Assembly: GCF_042920265.1 (NCBI RefSeq)
Contig: NZ_JBDQZI010000001.1
Coordinates: 558,001 to 622,000, forward strand
Source of the DNA: Lysinibacillus_B sp042920265
GTDB taxonomy: Bacteria; Bacillota; Bacilli; Bacillales_A; Planococcaceae
Length of the DNA: 64,000 nt
Direction of reading: 5' to 3'
Made by a program: the position numbers and the translations under genes. Shown one piece after another: positions 9,015-16,602 of this stretch. The notes under the pieces are model-generated. The model saw only the letters and a program-made list of their open reading frames with translations, did not search any database and had not been told where the DNA came from. The first letter of the stretch is position 1, and each line of letters starts with the position of its first letter.

Positions 9015-9874
9015 TTACGGAAAAAGTAACATTTACAAATTCACGAGGGCAGTCTATTGAATTATCAAATAGGCGCCCTTTTCTTTTGCAATCTGTGGAA
9101 GGCAAAGCGGATGTTGCAGCCAATATTCAAACGCAAACAGCCCCGTTTCAGGATGGTAGCACGTATATTGATAGCTTGTTACAAGCACGAGCGATGGCGC
9201 TTAATGTATCAATATTAGCGGATAGCCCAGAAGGATTAATTGAAAAACGACAGTTACTTGCATCTGTTTTTAATCCTAAGCTCGGTCCAGGAAAGCTTAT
9301 TTATATGAAAGGGAATACTCAACGAGAAATTCAAGCAATTGTAGAGAATGTACCTGTTTTTGGCGTAGGTAGAGAAAATAACGGCATGCGATTCCAACGT
9401 ACAATCATCAATTTATTATGCCCTTCGCCTTTCTGGGAGGACCTACTAGCCGAAAATTACAAGCTAGAAGATTTCGTCAGCAATTTCCGATTTTCATTCC
9501 ATTTCCCTGTGCGATTTGCTACCAGGGGAGACTCTAAATTATTAATCAACAAGGGCGATGTACCAACTCCGATTAAAGTTGAATTTCGTGGTCCGGTAGT
9601 AAATCCGAAAATCACCAATTTAACTACAGGTGAATTTATAAAGGTCAACCGTGAGATTCCAACAGGTTATAAATTGATACTTGATACCTCATTCGGACAT
9701 AAACGAGTAGAGATAGTAGGTCCTGATGGTGTGGTGCAAAATGCATTCCATTATATCGATTTAGCTTCAACATTTTTCTCATTAGATGTTGGTGAAACGA
9801 AATTTAGTTTTATCACAGAAGGCGGCAATCCAGAAGTATATGTAGAGTACAAACATCGCTATCTAAGCGTTTAG
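9011..9874 (+). CDS. Phage distal tail protein (Dit, Sipho_tail family)
   Basis: The product is 287 residues from the ATG at 9011. This start has GGGGGA a few bases upstream and overlaps the tape-measure stop as ATGA; an in-frame ATG at 8999 is less well placed. The N-terminal half has the Dit pattern: FLLQSVEGKADV, then DGSTYIDSLLQARAMALNVSIL, then KRQLLASVFNPKLGPGKLIY. The C-terminal half is a galectin-like strand region with SPFWED at the junction. Dit forms the hub between the tail tube and the adsorption apparatus. Confidence 0.87.
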   Translation: MITEKVTFTNSRGQSIELSNRRPFLLQSVEGKADVAANIQTQTAPFQDGSTYIDSLLQARAMALNVSILADSPEGLIEKRQLLASVFNPKLGPGKLIYMKGNTQREIQAIVENVPVFGVGRENNGMRFQRTIINLLCPSPFWEDLLAENYKLEDFVSNFRFSFHFPVRFATRGDSKLLINKGDVPTPIKVEFRGPVVNPKITNLTTGEFIKVNREIPTGYKLILDTSFGHKRVEIVGPDGVVQNAFHYIDLASTFFSLDVGETKFSFITEGGNPEVYVEYKHRYLSV

Positions 9875-9889
9875 AAGGAAGTGAAATAA

Positions 9890-11464
9890 ATGGCTGAACA
9901 TTTTAGTTTTTTTGACCCTGTACAATTACCTGATGGCACATACGATCGTGAGTACAATGCTGAAAAATTTACAAAGTATTTTGGAGTGCTTGTTACAACA
10001 GGAGTTATGAAGGGCGTTGGCAATATGCTAGCTGTAAGTGCGAACGGCTCTAATATGGTCACTAGGATTGATACAGGTATCGCATTTGTAGAAGCTAAAT
10101 ATTACGAAAATGATAGCTTTTTAGAATTAACACATGACACGGAAACACTTGGTAAAAGTCGTATCGACCGTATTGTTGTACGGATGGATTTAAGTACAGA
10201 AGCAAGGTATGTGAGAGCCTTTATTAAAAAAGGTGTGTCTTCCACAAGTCCAGTTGCCCCGGCTTTAACACAAACTGCTAATATTTATGAAATTTCGTTA
10301 GCACAGGTGAAAATAGTTGGTGGTCAGACATTCATCGCAGCTAATGCCGTTACTGATGAGCGAGGTATTGACGTTATTTGTCCGTGGGCGGGTTCAAATA
10401 TCTTACCTTCTTTTGACGATAATGCGTTAGCACAGCATATAAACAACCAACAAATACACGTTACTGAAGCACAGCAGAACTTTTGGAATGACCAATTAGT
10501 AACTAACACCAATGTTGTTCTCGGCGGTTCAGTAGATTTCAACACATTAGATTGGGGTTTTACATTTAAAATATACGATGTGTCTGGTGCTTTAAATGCA
10601 CCACCGGAGGGTTACGGGGTTATAACGACATTTAGCACTAAAGATAATTCATGGGGTGTTCAAAAATTTTACGGCATGAGTACTGGCAACACTTATTATA
10701 GGACATATGCTGACGGTACTTGGAAACCATGGAGAATGTCAGGTTTCGCACAACAAACAGTAGTCAGTTGGAATAGTGTATATGGTCGCTTTCCAGAGTA
10801 TTGTGCTATTATAACCGATTGGGATCTTGCTGTGCAAAATGGTAGATATATGGCGCAAGGCGCTTCAAATGCACCAAATGGCGAATGGTTTATGGGTATA
10901 GTGATATCACATAATGCAGAGTGGATTGTTCAAAAGGTAATACAATTTACAGGCATTTATGGGGAAAGAGAGTATGAGCGATGGAAGAAGAACGGCGTAT
11001 GGGGTCCATGGACAGAAACATCCCCTAAATTACTTTTTCCATCTGTCAGTAACGGAAAAGCTACCGTTAATCAGGCGGTTACTGACATGGGGATATATAC
11101 TGCGCCTGATGCCACTTTCCAAACCACTGCGAATAACATAAGAAACTTGAGCAACAGAGTTAGTGGGAATGGAATTGTATTATCATCTGGAATAACAGTA
11201 AGTAATCTTAATTTTAGACCGAGAATTGTATTAATTAAATTTTACAATGGTAGTAATCTTAATGGGGAAGGTATCTATGTTGAGGGCTGGTACAATGTGT
11301 CGGTGGATGTTTTCAATCCTTATCTATTTGATAATTCAGTTCAGAGATGGGGGAACTACGGTAATGTATTTACAGTAATGAGTAACGGTTTCTCACTTAC
11401 GGGTGGGGTTACATCATCGCTATCTGCCGTAGGATCGCGATACGAATATGTTTGTATAAAATGA
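9890..11464 (+). CDS. Tail fibre / receptor-binding protein with pyocin-knob-like segments
   Basis: The 524-residue protein begins with a baseplate-attachment-like domain (FFDPVQLPDGTYDREYNAEKF, about 1-170). It continues with repeated strand segments ending in TWKPWRMSG (about residue 280) and VWGPWTETS (about 370). These are the aromatic signatures of pyocin-knob repeats in fibre tips. The C-terminal 120 residues are rich in asparagine, glycine and tyrosine and probably bind the receptor. A 15-base gap with AGAAGGAAGTG separates it from the Dit gene. Confidence 0.75.
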   Translation: MAEHFSFFDPVQLPDGTYDREYNAEKFTKYFGVLVTTGVMKGVGNMLAVSANGSNMVTRIDTGIAFVEAKYYENDSFLELTHDTETLGKSRIDRIVVRMDLSTEARYVRAFIKKGVSSTSPVAPALTQTANIYEISLAQVKIVGGQTFIAANAVTDERGIDVICPWAGSNILPSFDDNALAQHINNQQIHVTEAQQNFWNDQLVTNTNVVLGGSVDFNTLDWGFTFKIYDVSGALNAPPEGYGVITTFSTKDNSWGVQKFYGMSTGNTYYRTYADGTWKPWRMSGFAQQTVVSWNSVYGRFPEYCAIITDWDLAVQNGRYMAQGASNAPNGEWFMGIVISHNAEWIVQKVIQFTGIYGEREYERWKKNGVWGPWTETSPKLLFPSVSNGKATVNQAVTDMGIYTAPDATFQTTANNIRNLSNRVSGNGIVLSSGITVSNLNFRPRIVLIKFYNGSNLNGEGIYVEGWYNVSVDVFNPYLFDNSVQRWGNYGNVFTVMSNGFSLTGGVTSSLSAVGSRYEYVCIK

Positions 11465-11481
11465 GTTTGGAGGATTATTTA

Positions 11482-11763
11482 ATGGCTATTGGAATGCGTG
11501 TATATTATGATAACAATTCTAAAAAAATAATACATGTTTCCCCTGAGTATTCACAAGGCGAACCATTAGGCGAAGAAGATGTGCGATATTTTGACGTACC
11601 ATATGGAAGTATTGACTTTAAGAGGTCAAAAATAATAGATTTCGATATAGAAAACAAAAAAATTATAGTCGAAGAGATATTAAGTGATGAAGAAAAGAAA
11701 ATTAGAGAATTAGAAGACGCTTTGTTATTACAAACGGATTCTGAAATTGGGGGGATTTTATAA
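11482..11763 (+). CDS. Small phage tail-region protein, unknown (93 aa)
   Basis: The ATG at 11482 has a good TTGGAGGA site, so the upstream in-frame TTG at 11452, which would overlap the fibre gene, is rejected. The protein starts MAIGMRVYYDNN and has two short strand blocks and an acidic helical C-terminus (SDEEKKIRELEDALL). It occupies the place of XkdW/XkdX-type small proteins after fibre genes. I do not recognise the family. Its stop overlaps the next ATG (TAATG). Confidence 0.65.
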   Translation: MAIGMRVYYDNNSKKIIHVSPEYSQGEPLGEEDVRYFDVPYGSIDFKRSKIIDFDIENKKIIVEEILSDEEKKIRELEDALLLQTDSEIGGIL

Positions 11764-11921
11764 TGGTGAATCAAGTGGTAGTACAGATTGCAGCAGGACG
11801 TATCATGAACAAGGGGCTTAATCCCAAAACAGGGCAAGTATACGTAATTGATGACATCACGAATCCTGACTACAGACAAGCTGTGGAGGACTATATTTTA
11901 GCTAACACAGAGGGCGTGTAA
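11763..11921 (+). CDS. Small phage protein, unknown (52 aa)
   Basis: This frame starts at the ATG overlapping the previous TAA and ends one base before the next gene. The peptide reads MVNQVVVQIAAGRIMNKG and continues through a VYVIDDITNPDYRQAVEDYIL segment. The tight coupling on both sides supports it as a real gene. Its size and place resemble XkdX-type proteins, but the typical XkdX residues are not evident. Confidence 0.6.
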   Translation: MVNQVVVQIAAGRIMNKGLNPKTGQVYVIDDITNPDYRQAVEDYILANTEGV

Positions 11922-11922
11922 A

Positions 11923-13071
11923 ATGAAAAAGCCCATTCGAATATTATCTCTCAACATGGACATCTTAGGTGAAATTGACAACTATGAATCCATGTTTTTT
12001 AATCGTTCCTGGCATGGCATCGGGGGCATCGAATTGCGTATTAACCGTTACAAAAAATACGCAGATACATTATTAAAAAATAACCTTATTCTTGTTGGAA
12101 GCGACTTGAATAAGGTTTTTATGATTAAGCATAGGGAAATTGAGCTCGATGAAAACGGCAAGATTACGGAGAACTGGCTCATTAAAGGCTATGCGCTCAA
12201 ATCAATCGTTGCACAGCGTATTACTATGCCACCAATGCATACAGCTTATGATAATCGTAGCGGTAACGCTGAAACCGTGATGAAGCATTACGTGAATAAC
12301 AATTTAGTCAATCCGACTGATCAAAGGCGCAAAATACCACAGTTAGTAATGGCGCCTGACTTACAGCGAGGTATTCACACTGTCTATTCTTCGCGCTTTA
12401 AAAACGTAGCTGAAGAGATGTCTATAATGTCGCTCGCTAGTGGCTTAGGGTGGGACGTAACGCTCGATATTGAGAATAAAAAATGGGTATTTGATGTCAT
12501 GGAAGGGCGACATTTAGTAGCTGGTCAGTCGGTGAATCCACCGGTTATATTCAGTCCACAGTTTGAAAGTTTGAAGTCATTACAATATGTACAGTCGGAT
12601 TTGAATTATAAAAATGTAGCTATCGTTGCCGGGCAAGGTGAGGGGATAGATAGGCGTGTGATTGAAGTCGGCAACTATAGCGCCATCCATCGCCATGAAA
12701 TCTTTATCGATGCACGGGACGTAGCTGAAACAGATGATAACGAGCAGCCATTACCAGTGGAGCAAATTATTCAATCTCTTACTGATCGTGGTCAACAACA
12801 ATTAAATGAGTTACTTCAGGAAGAGTATTTAGAGGGGCAAATATTGACGAATAGTCCGTTTAAGTATCAAGTTGATTATGATTATGGTGATATTACCACG
12901 ATTCAAAATGTTGATTGGGGCATTGCGATGGATGCTCGTATTACGGATATAAAAGAGGTGTATGAAACGGGTGGGTTTAGCATTGAGGCGACATTTGGTA
13001 ATAGTAGACCTACTTTGATTCAGAAGATTAAGCAGGAACTTTCGCAGATTAGTGGGGAGGTTAGGAGGTAA
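11923..13071 (+). CDS. Siphovirus ReqiPepy6 Gp37-like tail protein
   Basis: The 382-residue protein matches the Gp37-like family: IRILSLNMDILGEIDNYESM at the start, RSWHGIGGIELRINRYKKYA near residue 30, AETVMKHYVNNNLVNP near 125, and DVTLDIENKKWVFDVMEGR near 180. Members sit at the tail tip and are probably part of the baseplate or tail-associated hub. It lies downstream of the fibre gene rather than directly after Dit. The end contains short QISGEVRR sequence with no C-terminal lysozyme or peptidase domain. Confidence 0.82.
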   Translation: MKKPIRILSLNMDILGEIDNYESMFFNRSWHGIGGIELRINRYKKYADTLLKNNLILVGSDLNKVFMIKHREIELDENGKITENWLIKGYALKSIVAQRITMPPMHTAYDNRSGNAETVMKHYVNNNLVNPTDQRRKIPQLVMAPDLQRGIHTVYSSRFKNVAEEMSIMSLASGLGWDVTLDIENKKWVFDVMEGRHLVAGQSVNPPVIFSPQFESLKSLQYVQSDLNYKNVAIVAGQGEGIDRRVIEVGNYSAIHRHEIFIDARDVAETDDNEQPLPVEQIIQSLTDRGQQQLNELLQEEYLEGQILTNSPFKYQVDYDYGDITTIQNVDWGIAMDARITDIKEVYETGGFSIEATFGNSRPTLIQKIKQELSQISGEVRR

Positions 13072-13106
13072 AAGTAGCAGTAGCCATTTTTAATGATAAA
13101 AAGTTA

Positions 13107-13136
13107 TTAAAGGTAGATTTCCTCCTTTGGTAGAAT
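13107..13136 (+). promoter_or_regulatory. Weak candidate promoter of the moron gene
   Basis: TTAAAG at 13107 and TAGAAT at 13131 are separated by 18 bases, just upstream of the strong ribosome site of the next gene. The -35 match is poor. Confidence 0.35.
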
Positions 13137-13158
13137 ATTTTAGTGAGGAGGAGAGTAT

Positions 13159-13833
13159 ATGATAAAAAAAAATATTATTTCAGAAATAATTAAACCTAAT
13201 ATTTCAGGTGAAGAATTGTTTCAAGTTATTAAAAGTTTTGCTCAGGAGAGTACAAATTTTATACCTGTATTAAGTAGTTTAATGAATTGGGTAGATCACA
13301 GGAACTTTAAAATTAGAATTGAAGAACATGAAGAAAAAATAAAAAAGATTTTTCTTTCGATTCCTGAAGATAAATTTGAATTTATATTTACTAAAGTAAC
13401 GCCATTAGTATTCGAGAAAATAATAAAAGATCATGAAGATGATAAAGTTGATTTGTTATTAAACGGATTTGAAAATTGTGTAGAAAATGATGTTACAGAT
13501 TATGATGAAATATTATATTATTTCGATATGATTTCATCTTTACGAGTGTATGAGATTAAACGCTTGTTTAGTTATTATAACATTAATGAAGAGGAACCTG
13601 TTGAAATAATAAATCACACTTCAAAGGGAATGTTATTAAAAGCAGCAGACAGAAAATTAAATGATTTGAATTTGGTTAAATTTGGATCTAGTACAGATTG
13701 GCAATCTTTTGGAGATGGTTTAGATCATCTTAATATTTATAAAGAAGATGATGACCGATTAATAAGAAGTAAGATAGAAAAAACTTTTACAGGCAATAAA
13801 TTAATAGAATTTATTGGATATAGTAATATCTAG
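13159..13833 (+). CDS. Probable prophage moron protein, unknown (224 aa)
   Basis: The gene is not recognised. The AT-rich coding sequence gives a charged, mostly helical soluble protein. It has an N-terminal region of about 45 residues (IIKPNISGEELFQVIKSFAQ), an acidic middle (about 85-130) and a C-terminal part with a KAADRKLNDLNLVKFG segment. No signal peptide or membrane segment is visible. It lies between tail and lysis genes with AGGAGGAG before the ATG, a possible own promoter and a dedicated terminator. This autonomous arrangement is typical of lysogenic-conversion genes; a defence or exclusion role is only a guess. Confidence 0.75.
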   Translation: MIKKNIISEIIKPNISGEELFQVIKSFAQESTNFIPVLSSLMNWVDHRNFKIRIEEHEEKIKKIFLSIPEDKFEFIFTKVTPLVFEKIIKDHEDDKVDLLLNGFENCVENDVTDYDEILYYFDMISSLRVYEIKRLFSYYNINEEEPVEIINHTSKGMLLKAADRKLNDLNLVKFGSSTDWQSFGDGLDHLNIYKEDDDRLIRSKIEKTFTGNKLIEFIGYSNI

Positions 13834-13840
13834 CCTTTTA

Positions 13841-13876
13841 ATGCCTACTAGAATTAATTTTAGTAGGCATTTTATT
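13841..13876 (+). terminator. Terminator of the moron gene
   Basis: An ATGCCTACTA/TAGTAGGCAT perfect 10-base stem with a ten-base loop is followed by TTTTATT. It separates the moron from the holin gene. Confidence 0.8.
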
Positions 13877-13898
13877 ACGTGAATAAAGGAGCTATAGC

Positions 13899-14327
13899 AT
13901 GGAGCAATTAGCAAAAAACATTATAGCAGGTATCACTTCGGTTTTTACCTACTTTTTCGGGGGATGGTCAATTTTATTGACATCCCTTTTAATTTTGAAT
14001 GTATTAGACTTTGCATTAGGCATTTTATCAAGTGACGAAAAAATCAATTCAAAACGTCTTACGCAAGGTGGTACGAAAAAAGGCATCATGTGGATGTGGA
14101 TTTTAGTTGCGAATTTAGTATATATGGTGCTAAATCACATGGGATATGATATCGGTGTCTCTATAGCAAACTGGGTAACTTTATACTTCATTCTGACAGA
14201 AGTAATTTCATTAGAAGAAAATAGCGCAAAACTAGGCTCACCGATCCCTACACCGGTGAGTTTTTTAATTAACAAATTAAAAGATGTTGTAGAAACAAAA
14301 TTTAAAGTGGAAGGTGATAAAAAATGA
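13899..14327 (+). CDS. Phage holin (toxin secretion/phage lysis family, Holin_4_1)
   Basis: The 142-residue protein has several hydrophobic segments: about 15-45, containing FFGGWSILLTSLLILNVLDF; 65-85; and 88-105. The conserved LDFALGILSS...NSKRLTQGGTKKGIMWMW pattern is that of the phi-29/Holin_4_1 family, and the C-terminus is basic and cytoplasmic. It forms the membrane lesion that releases the endolysin. The gene overlaps the endolysin start by four bases, the usual holin-lysin pairing. Confidence 0.9.
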   Translation: MEQLAKNIIAGITSVFTYFFGGWSILLTSLLILNVLDFALGILSSDEKINSKRLTQGGTKKGIMWMWILVANLVYMVLNHMGYDIGVSIANWVTLYFILTEVISLEENSAKLGSPIPTPVSFLINKLKDVVETKFKVEGDKK

Positions 14328-15046
14328 CCTTCGCAATGATTTATGACAAACGGAATCGTGAAAATTTAAATAAGCTTGCGGATCACACTCGTGTTGCTGC
14401 TTACAAGTGGTATCAGTATTGCATCGATAAAAAATATCAAGTACTTATCTATGAGACGCTACGTGATAAAGCTACACAACAAAAATATGTGCAAGAGGGT
14501 AAGTCCCAGACCATGCGCTCGTATCATTTAGTTGGCCAAGCTTTGGATTTTGTGTTTGTAGATAATAACGGCAAAGCGCTTTGGTCTATCAATGCCTACG
14601 TAACAAAAATGGATGTCATTAATTATGCAAAAAAATGCGGCTTCACTTGGGGCGGTGATTGGGATAATGATGGTGATTGGCGAGATGAGACGTTTCTGGA
14701 CTCACCACATTTACAATATGAGTACACAGGTTATGGCAAAGATACATTCGGCAAAATTAAAGGAAATGGAGATGTATTAACAGTGGATCAATTCAATATT
14801 TTAATGAGTAAGATTAACGCACAAAATGAGGAACTTGCTAAACTGAAGAAACAAGTTGCAACGAAAGCGGATGTAGAATCTGACGCTGAGGTGCACGAAT
14901 CTCATAAAGTAGCGTGGGATTGGGCAATTGACGAGGGAATCATTAAGGGCAATGGCACAACACTAAATCCAAATGGAGCACTGACACGTCAGCAAATGGC
15001 GACGATGCTCAAACGTTATCATGATAAACATGTAGCCAATAAATAA
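14324..15046 (+). CDS. Endolysin: M15 L-Ala-D-Glu peptidase with SLH-like C-terminus
   Basis: The product is 240 residues long. The N-terminal 150 residues are a VanY/M15-type zinc peptidase, with YETLRD near residue 45, the first zinc-ligand cluster in SYHLVGQALDF near 67-76 and the last ligand in DSPHLQYE near 125. This cuts the L-Ala-D-Glu bond in peptidoglycan stems. After a linker comes a single S-layer-homology-like repeat (about 195-237: WAIDEGIIKGNG, then LNPNGALTRQQMATMLKRY), probably for wall binding. It lacks a signal peptide, so export depends on the overlapping holin gene. Confidence 0.9.
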   Translation: MTFAMIYDKRNRENLNKLADHTRVAAYKWYQYCIDKKYQVLIYETLRDKATQQKYVQEGKSQTMRSYHLVGQALDFVFVDNNGKALWSINAYVTKMDVINYAKKCGFTWGGDWDNDGDWRDETFLDSPHLQYEYTGYGKDTFGKIKGNGDVLTVDQFNILMSKINAQNEELAKLKKQVATKADVESDAEVHESHKVAWDWAIDEGIIKGNGTTLNPNGALTRQQMATMLKRYHDKHVANK

Positions 15047-15052
15047 ACGAGA

Positions 15053-15090
15053 AGGACCAGCTAGGTTTAATCTCTTTGCTGGTCCTTTTT
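15053..15090 (+). terminator. Terminator of the lysis cassette
   Basis: An AAGGACCAGC/GCTGGTCCTT stem is followed by a T run. It marks the end of the late transcription unit. Confidence 0.85.
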
Positions 15091-15106
15091 AGGTAAAAAG
15101 TAGGGC

Positions 15107-15171
15107 GTACCGACAGGCGGAATATCGGTGTCCGACAGATAAAATGTCGGTTGTAATATCGGTATAGGTAC
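15107..15171. repeat. Nested inverted repeats between lysis and accessory genes
   Basis: Two 21-base palindrome-like units stand side by side, at 15109-15129 (ACCGA...TCGGT) and 15131-15151 (CCGACA...TGTCGG), followed by a third half-unit (ATATCGGTAT). The whole is bracketed by GTACC at 15107 and GGTAC at 15167. The rest of this 300-base gap holds a GGGAA-TAT-TTCCC palindrome at 15199 and the upstream region of the next gene. No gene is seen in it. The repeats could be regulator-binding sites or part of a recombination site. Confidence 0.6.
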
Positions 15172-15348
15172 TGTTAGACTTAAGTTGACTCGAGCCAAGG
15201 GAATATTTCCCAAAAAATATGATTGTATGTACATATAAAAGTTTTAATAATATCAACAAGAATAGCTTAATTTTATGAAAAAAGTAGTGTTTTTGAATTC
15301 AATTCAAAGTTAATTGCATAAAAATATGTTTTAAAGGGGTTATTTCGT

Positions 15349-15903
15349 GTGAAAAAGAGGATACTTAATAAATTTATTATTTGTTTAACAGTAATTTTAA
15401 CTGTATTTGCCTCAGGAATGAATCAATTTGCTCAAGCATCATCTCTTGATGAAATAGAGGATAGAAAGATTGTAGAAACAATAGAAGTAACTAATGAAGA
15501 ATTACTAAAGACTTTAGAAGAACAAAATTTTGATCCAGAGCAGTTACAAATATTTAAAAATATAATTGAAGAAGAAAAATTAGCTCCTTCTTTAACTCCT
15601 TTCGCAGCAACACTTAGCGATACGCCAAACTTTATTCGTTATTATGATAATGGTACTTTTGAAATAGGTTTAAATAAAGAGTCATTACGATGGGCTGCTA
15701 TAGGTGGAACAGCTGTACTTGTAGGAATACTTGCTGCTATACCTGTTGCAGGCGGAGTAATTTCTGGAGTTACAGGCACTATTTTGGGATATGCATCTGG
15801 TAGTATTTCAAAAGGATACTCATTTGTTTTTCGTCCTATATATAGTCATGGCATGGTAAGGTATGAACCTATTGGTGTTTACCCAATTGCAGGTTATGAA
15901 TAA
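15349..15903 (+). CDS. Secreted protein with glycine-rich hydrophobic C-terminus, possible bacteriocin-like toxin
   Basis: The 184-residue product starts at GTG behind AAAGGGG. A clear signal peptide (KKR, a hydrophobic core around FIICLTVILTVFASGM, then an AQA-type cleavage site near residue 30) is followed by an acidic propeptide-like segment. Next comes a glycine- and alanine-rich hydrophobic stretch (about 115-155: WAAIGGTAVLVGILAAIPV, then GVISGVTGTILGYASG) able to span a membrane. The tail is tyrosine-rich. The layout resembles a precursor of a membrane-active peptide. The next gene, translationally coupled, encodes a tiny membrane protein. I do not recognise a named family; the toxin role is inference. 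Confidence 0.65.
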   Translation: MKKRILNKFIICLTVILTVFASGMNQFAQASSLDEIEDRKIVETIEVTNEELLKTLEEQNFDPEQLQIFKNIIEEEKLAPSLTPFAATLSDTPNFIRYYDNGTFEIGLNKESLRWAAIGGTAVLVGILAAIPVAGGVISGVTGTILGYASGSISKGYSFVFRPIYSHGMVRYEPIGVYPIAGYE

Positions 15904-16057
15904 AAATATATATATATATATATTAACTGTCTTAATTTATTTTTTTATACTTATTGCAGTTACTGAATTGTTTGCTAATATTTATATTAGAGGTATTTTA
16001 ACTTTTTTATTAATTTATTTAGTTTGGATTATTGCCTATGGAAGGAAAAGTAAATAA
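15896..16057 (+). CDS. Tiny two-helix membrane protein, possible immunity partner
   Basis: The 53-residue product starts at the ATG at 15896, inside the last codons of the preceding gene, so the two are translationally coupled. It consists of two hydrophobic helices (about 4-24 and 29-46) and a basic end (YGRKSK), which suggests a cytoplasmic C-terminus. The very AT-rich start contains an alternating TA run. Small two-helix proteins beside secreted pore-formers often give self-protection. That role is inferred from context only. Confidence 0.55.
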   Translation: MNKNIYIYILTVLIYFFILIAVTELFANIYIRGILTFLLIYLVWIIAYGRKSK

Positions 16058-16153
16058 AGACAATTTTATTTCTCTCAAAAGCCAGTCTCGGAGATAAATA
16101 GAGAGGGCTATGGTTGTAGATTTTGGATAAAGTTTAATTATTAATATTAAAGA

Positions 16154-16182
16154 TTGACGATTAAATTTAAACTGTATTATAT
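16154..16182 (+). promoter_or_regulatory. Candidate promoter TTGACG-N17-TTATAT
   Basis: TTGACG at 16154 and TTATAT at 16177 are separated by exactly 17 bases. No gene starts directly after it. The first downstream structure is the hairpin at 16223. Confidence 0.5.
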
Positions 16183-16188
16183 TGTAAA

Positions 16189-16254
16189 AAGGTGAATTGG
16201 CTATTCATCTGAGTGCGTGAGAAGAGAGGGCGAGCAATCGCTCTCTTTTTTATT
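16189..16254 (+). ncRNA. Candidate short transcript (small RNA or attenuated leader)
   Basis: A plausible promoter lies directly upstream and a strong terminator closes the segment, giving a transcript of about 66 bases. A small GAATTGGCTATTC hairpin occurs in the middle. It could act on its own or be an attenuator for the alpha-CTD-like gene downstream. Confidence 0.35.
16223..16254 (+). terminator. Strong terminator upstream of the alpha-CTD-like gene
   Basis: AGAGAG with one bulged G, then GCGA, pairs with TCGCTCTCT around a GCAA loop, followed by TTTTTT. Confidence 0.75.
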
Positions 16255-16308
16255 TTGTACAAGGGAAACTATAGAGAGTGTCGAACTAAACGGAAAGGAG
16301 GGATAATC

Positions 16309-16542
16309 GTGAAGAATATCGGAAAGAAATTAGAAATACTTAAAGCTATACATAACGTTTATATTGAAGAATTGGACCTGTCTGGTGGCGCTACGATTAA
16401 GTTACTAAAAGCTGGGATATTTAAAATTAGTGATATGGATTGGGATAGATTGCAGTACACTAAAGGTATTGGCAAAGCAACTATTTCTGAATTGTCAGCA
16501 GCAATCGAAAAAATGTATGCAGAAAATATTCCAGAAATTTAA
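16309..16542 (+). CDS. Small protein with RNA polymerase alpha-CTD-like HhH domain
   Basis: The product is 77 residues from the GTG at 16309, which has AAAGGAGG upstream. Almost the whole protein resembles the C-terminal domain of RNA polymerase alpha. It has an entry of the type IEELDLSGGATIKLLKAGI, a spacer (ISDMDWDRLQ) and the helix-hairpin-helix (YTKGIGKATISELSAAIEKM), where alpha has ELS.R..NCLKRAGI and LG.KSLEEI. Such a free domain could bind UP-element-like DNA or contact transcription factors. It might alternatively be a generic HhH DNA-binding protein. A bidirectional terminator follows. Confidence 0.65.
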   Translation: MKNIGKKLEILKAIHNVYIEELDLSGGATIKLLKAGIFKISDMDWDRLQYTKGIGKATISELSAAIEKMYAENIPEI

Positions 16543-16565
16543 AGTGATATGATGTGCAAAAATTA

Positions 16566-16600
16566 AAGCCTCCCACAAATAAAAATGTGGAAGGCTTTTT
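16566..16600. terminator. Bidirectional terminator between convergent genes
   Basis: AAAGCCTcCCACA pairs with TGTGGaAGGCTTT around an A-rich loop, with T runs reading out on the plus strand and A-rich bases giving U on the minus strand. It serves the alpha-CTD-like gene and the convergent Ltp-like gene. Confidence 0.85.
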
Positions 16601-16602
16601 GT

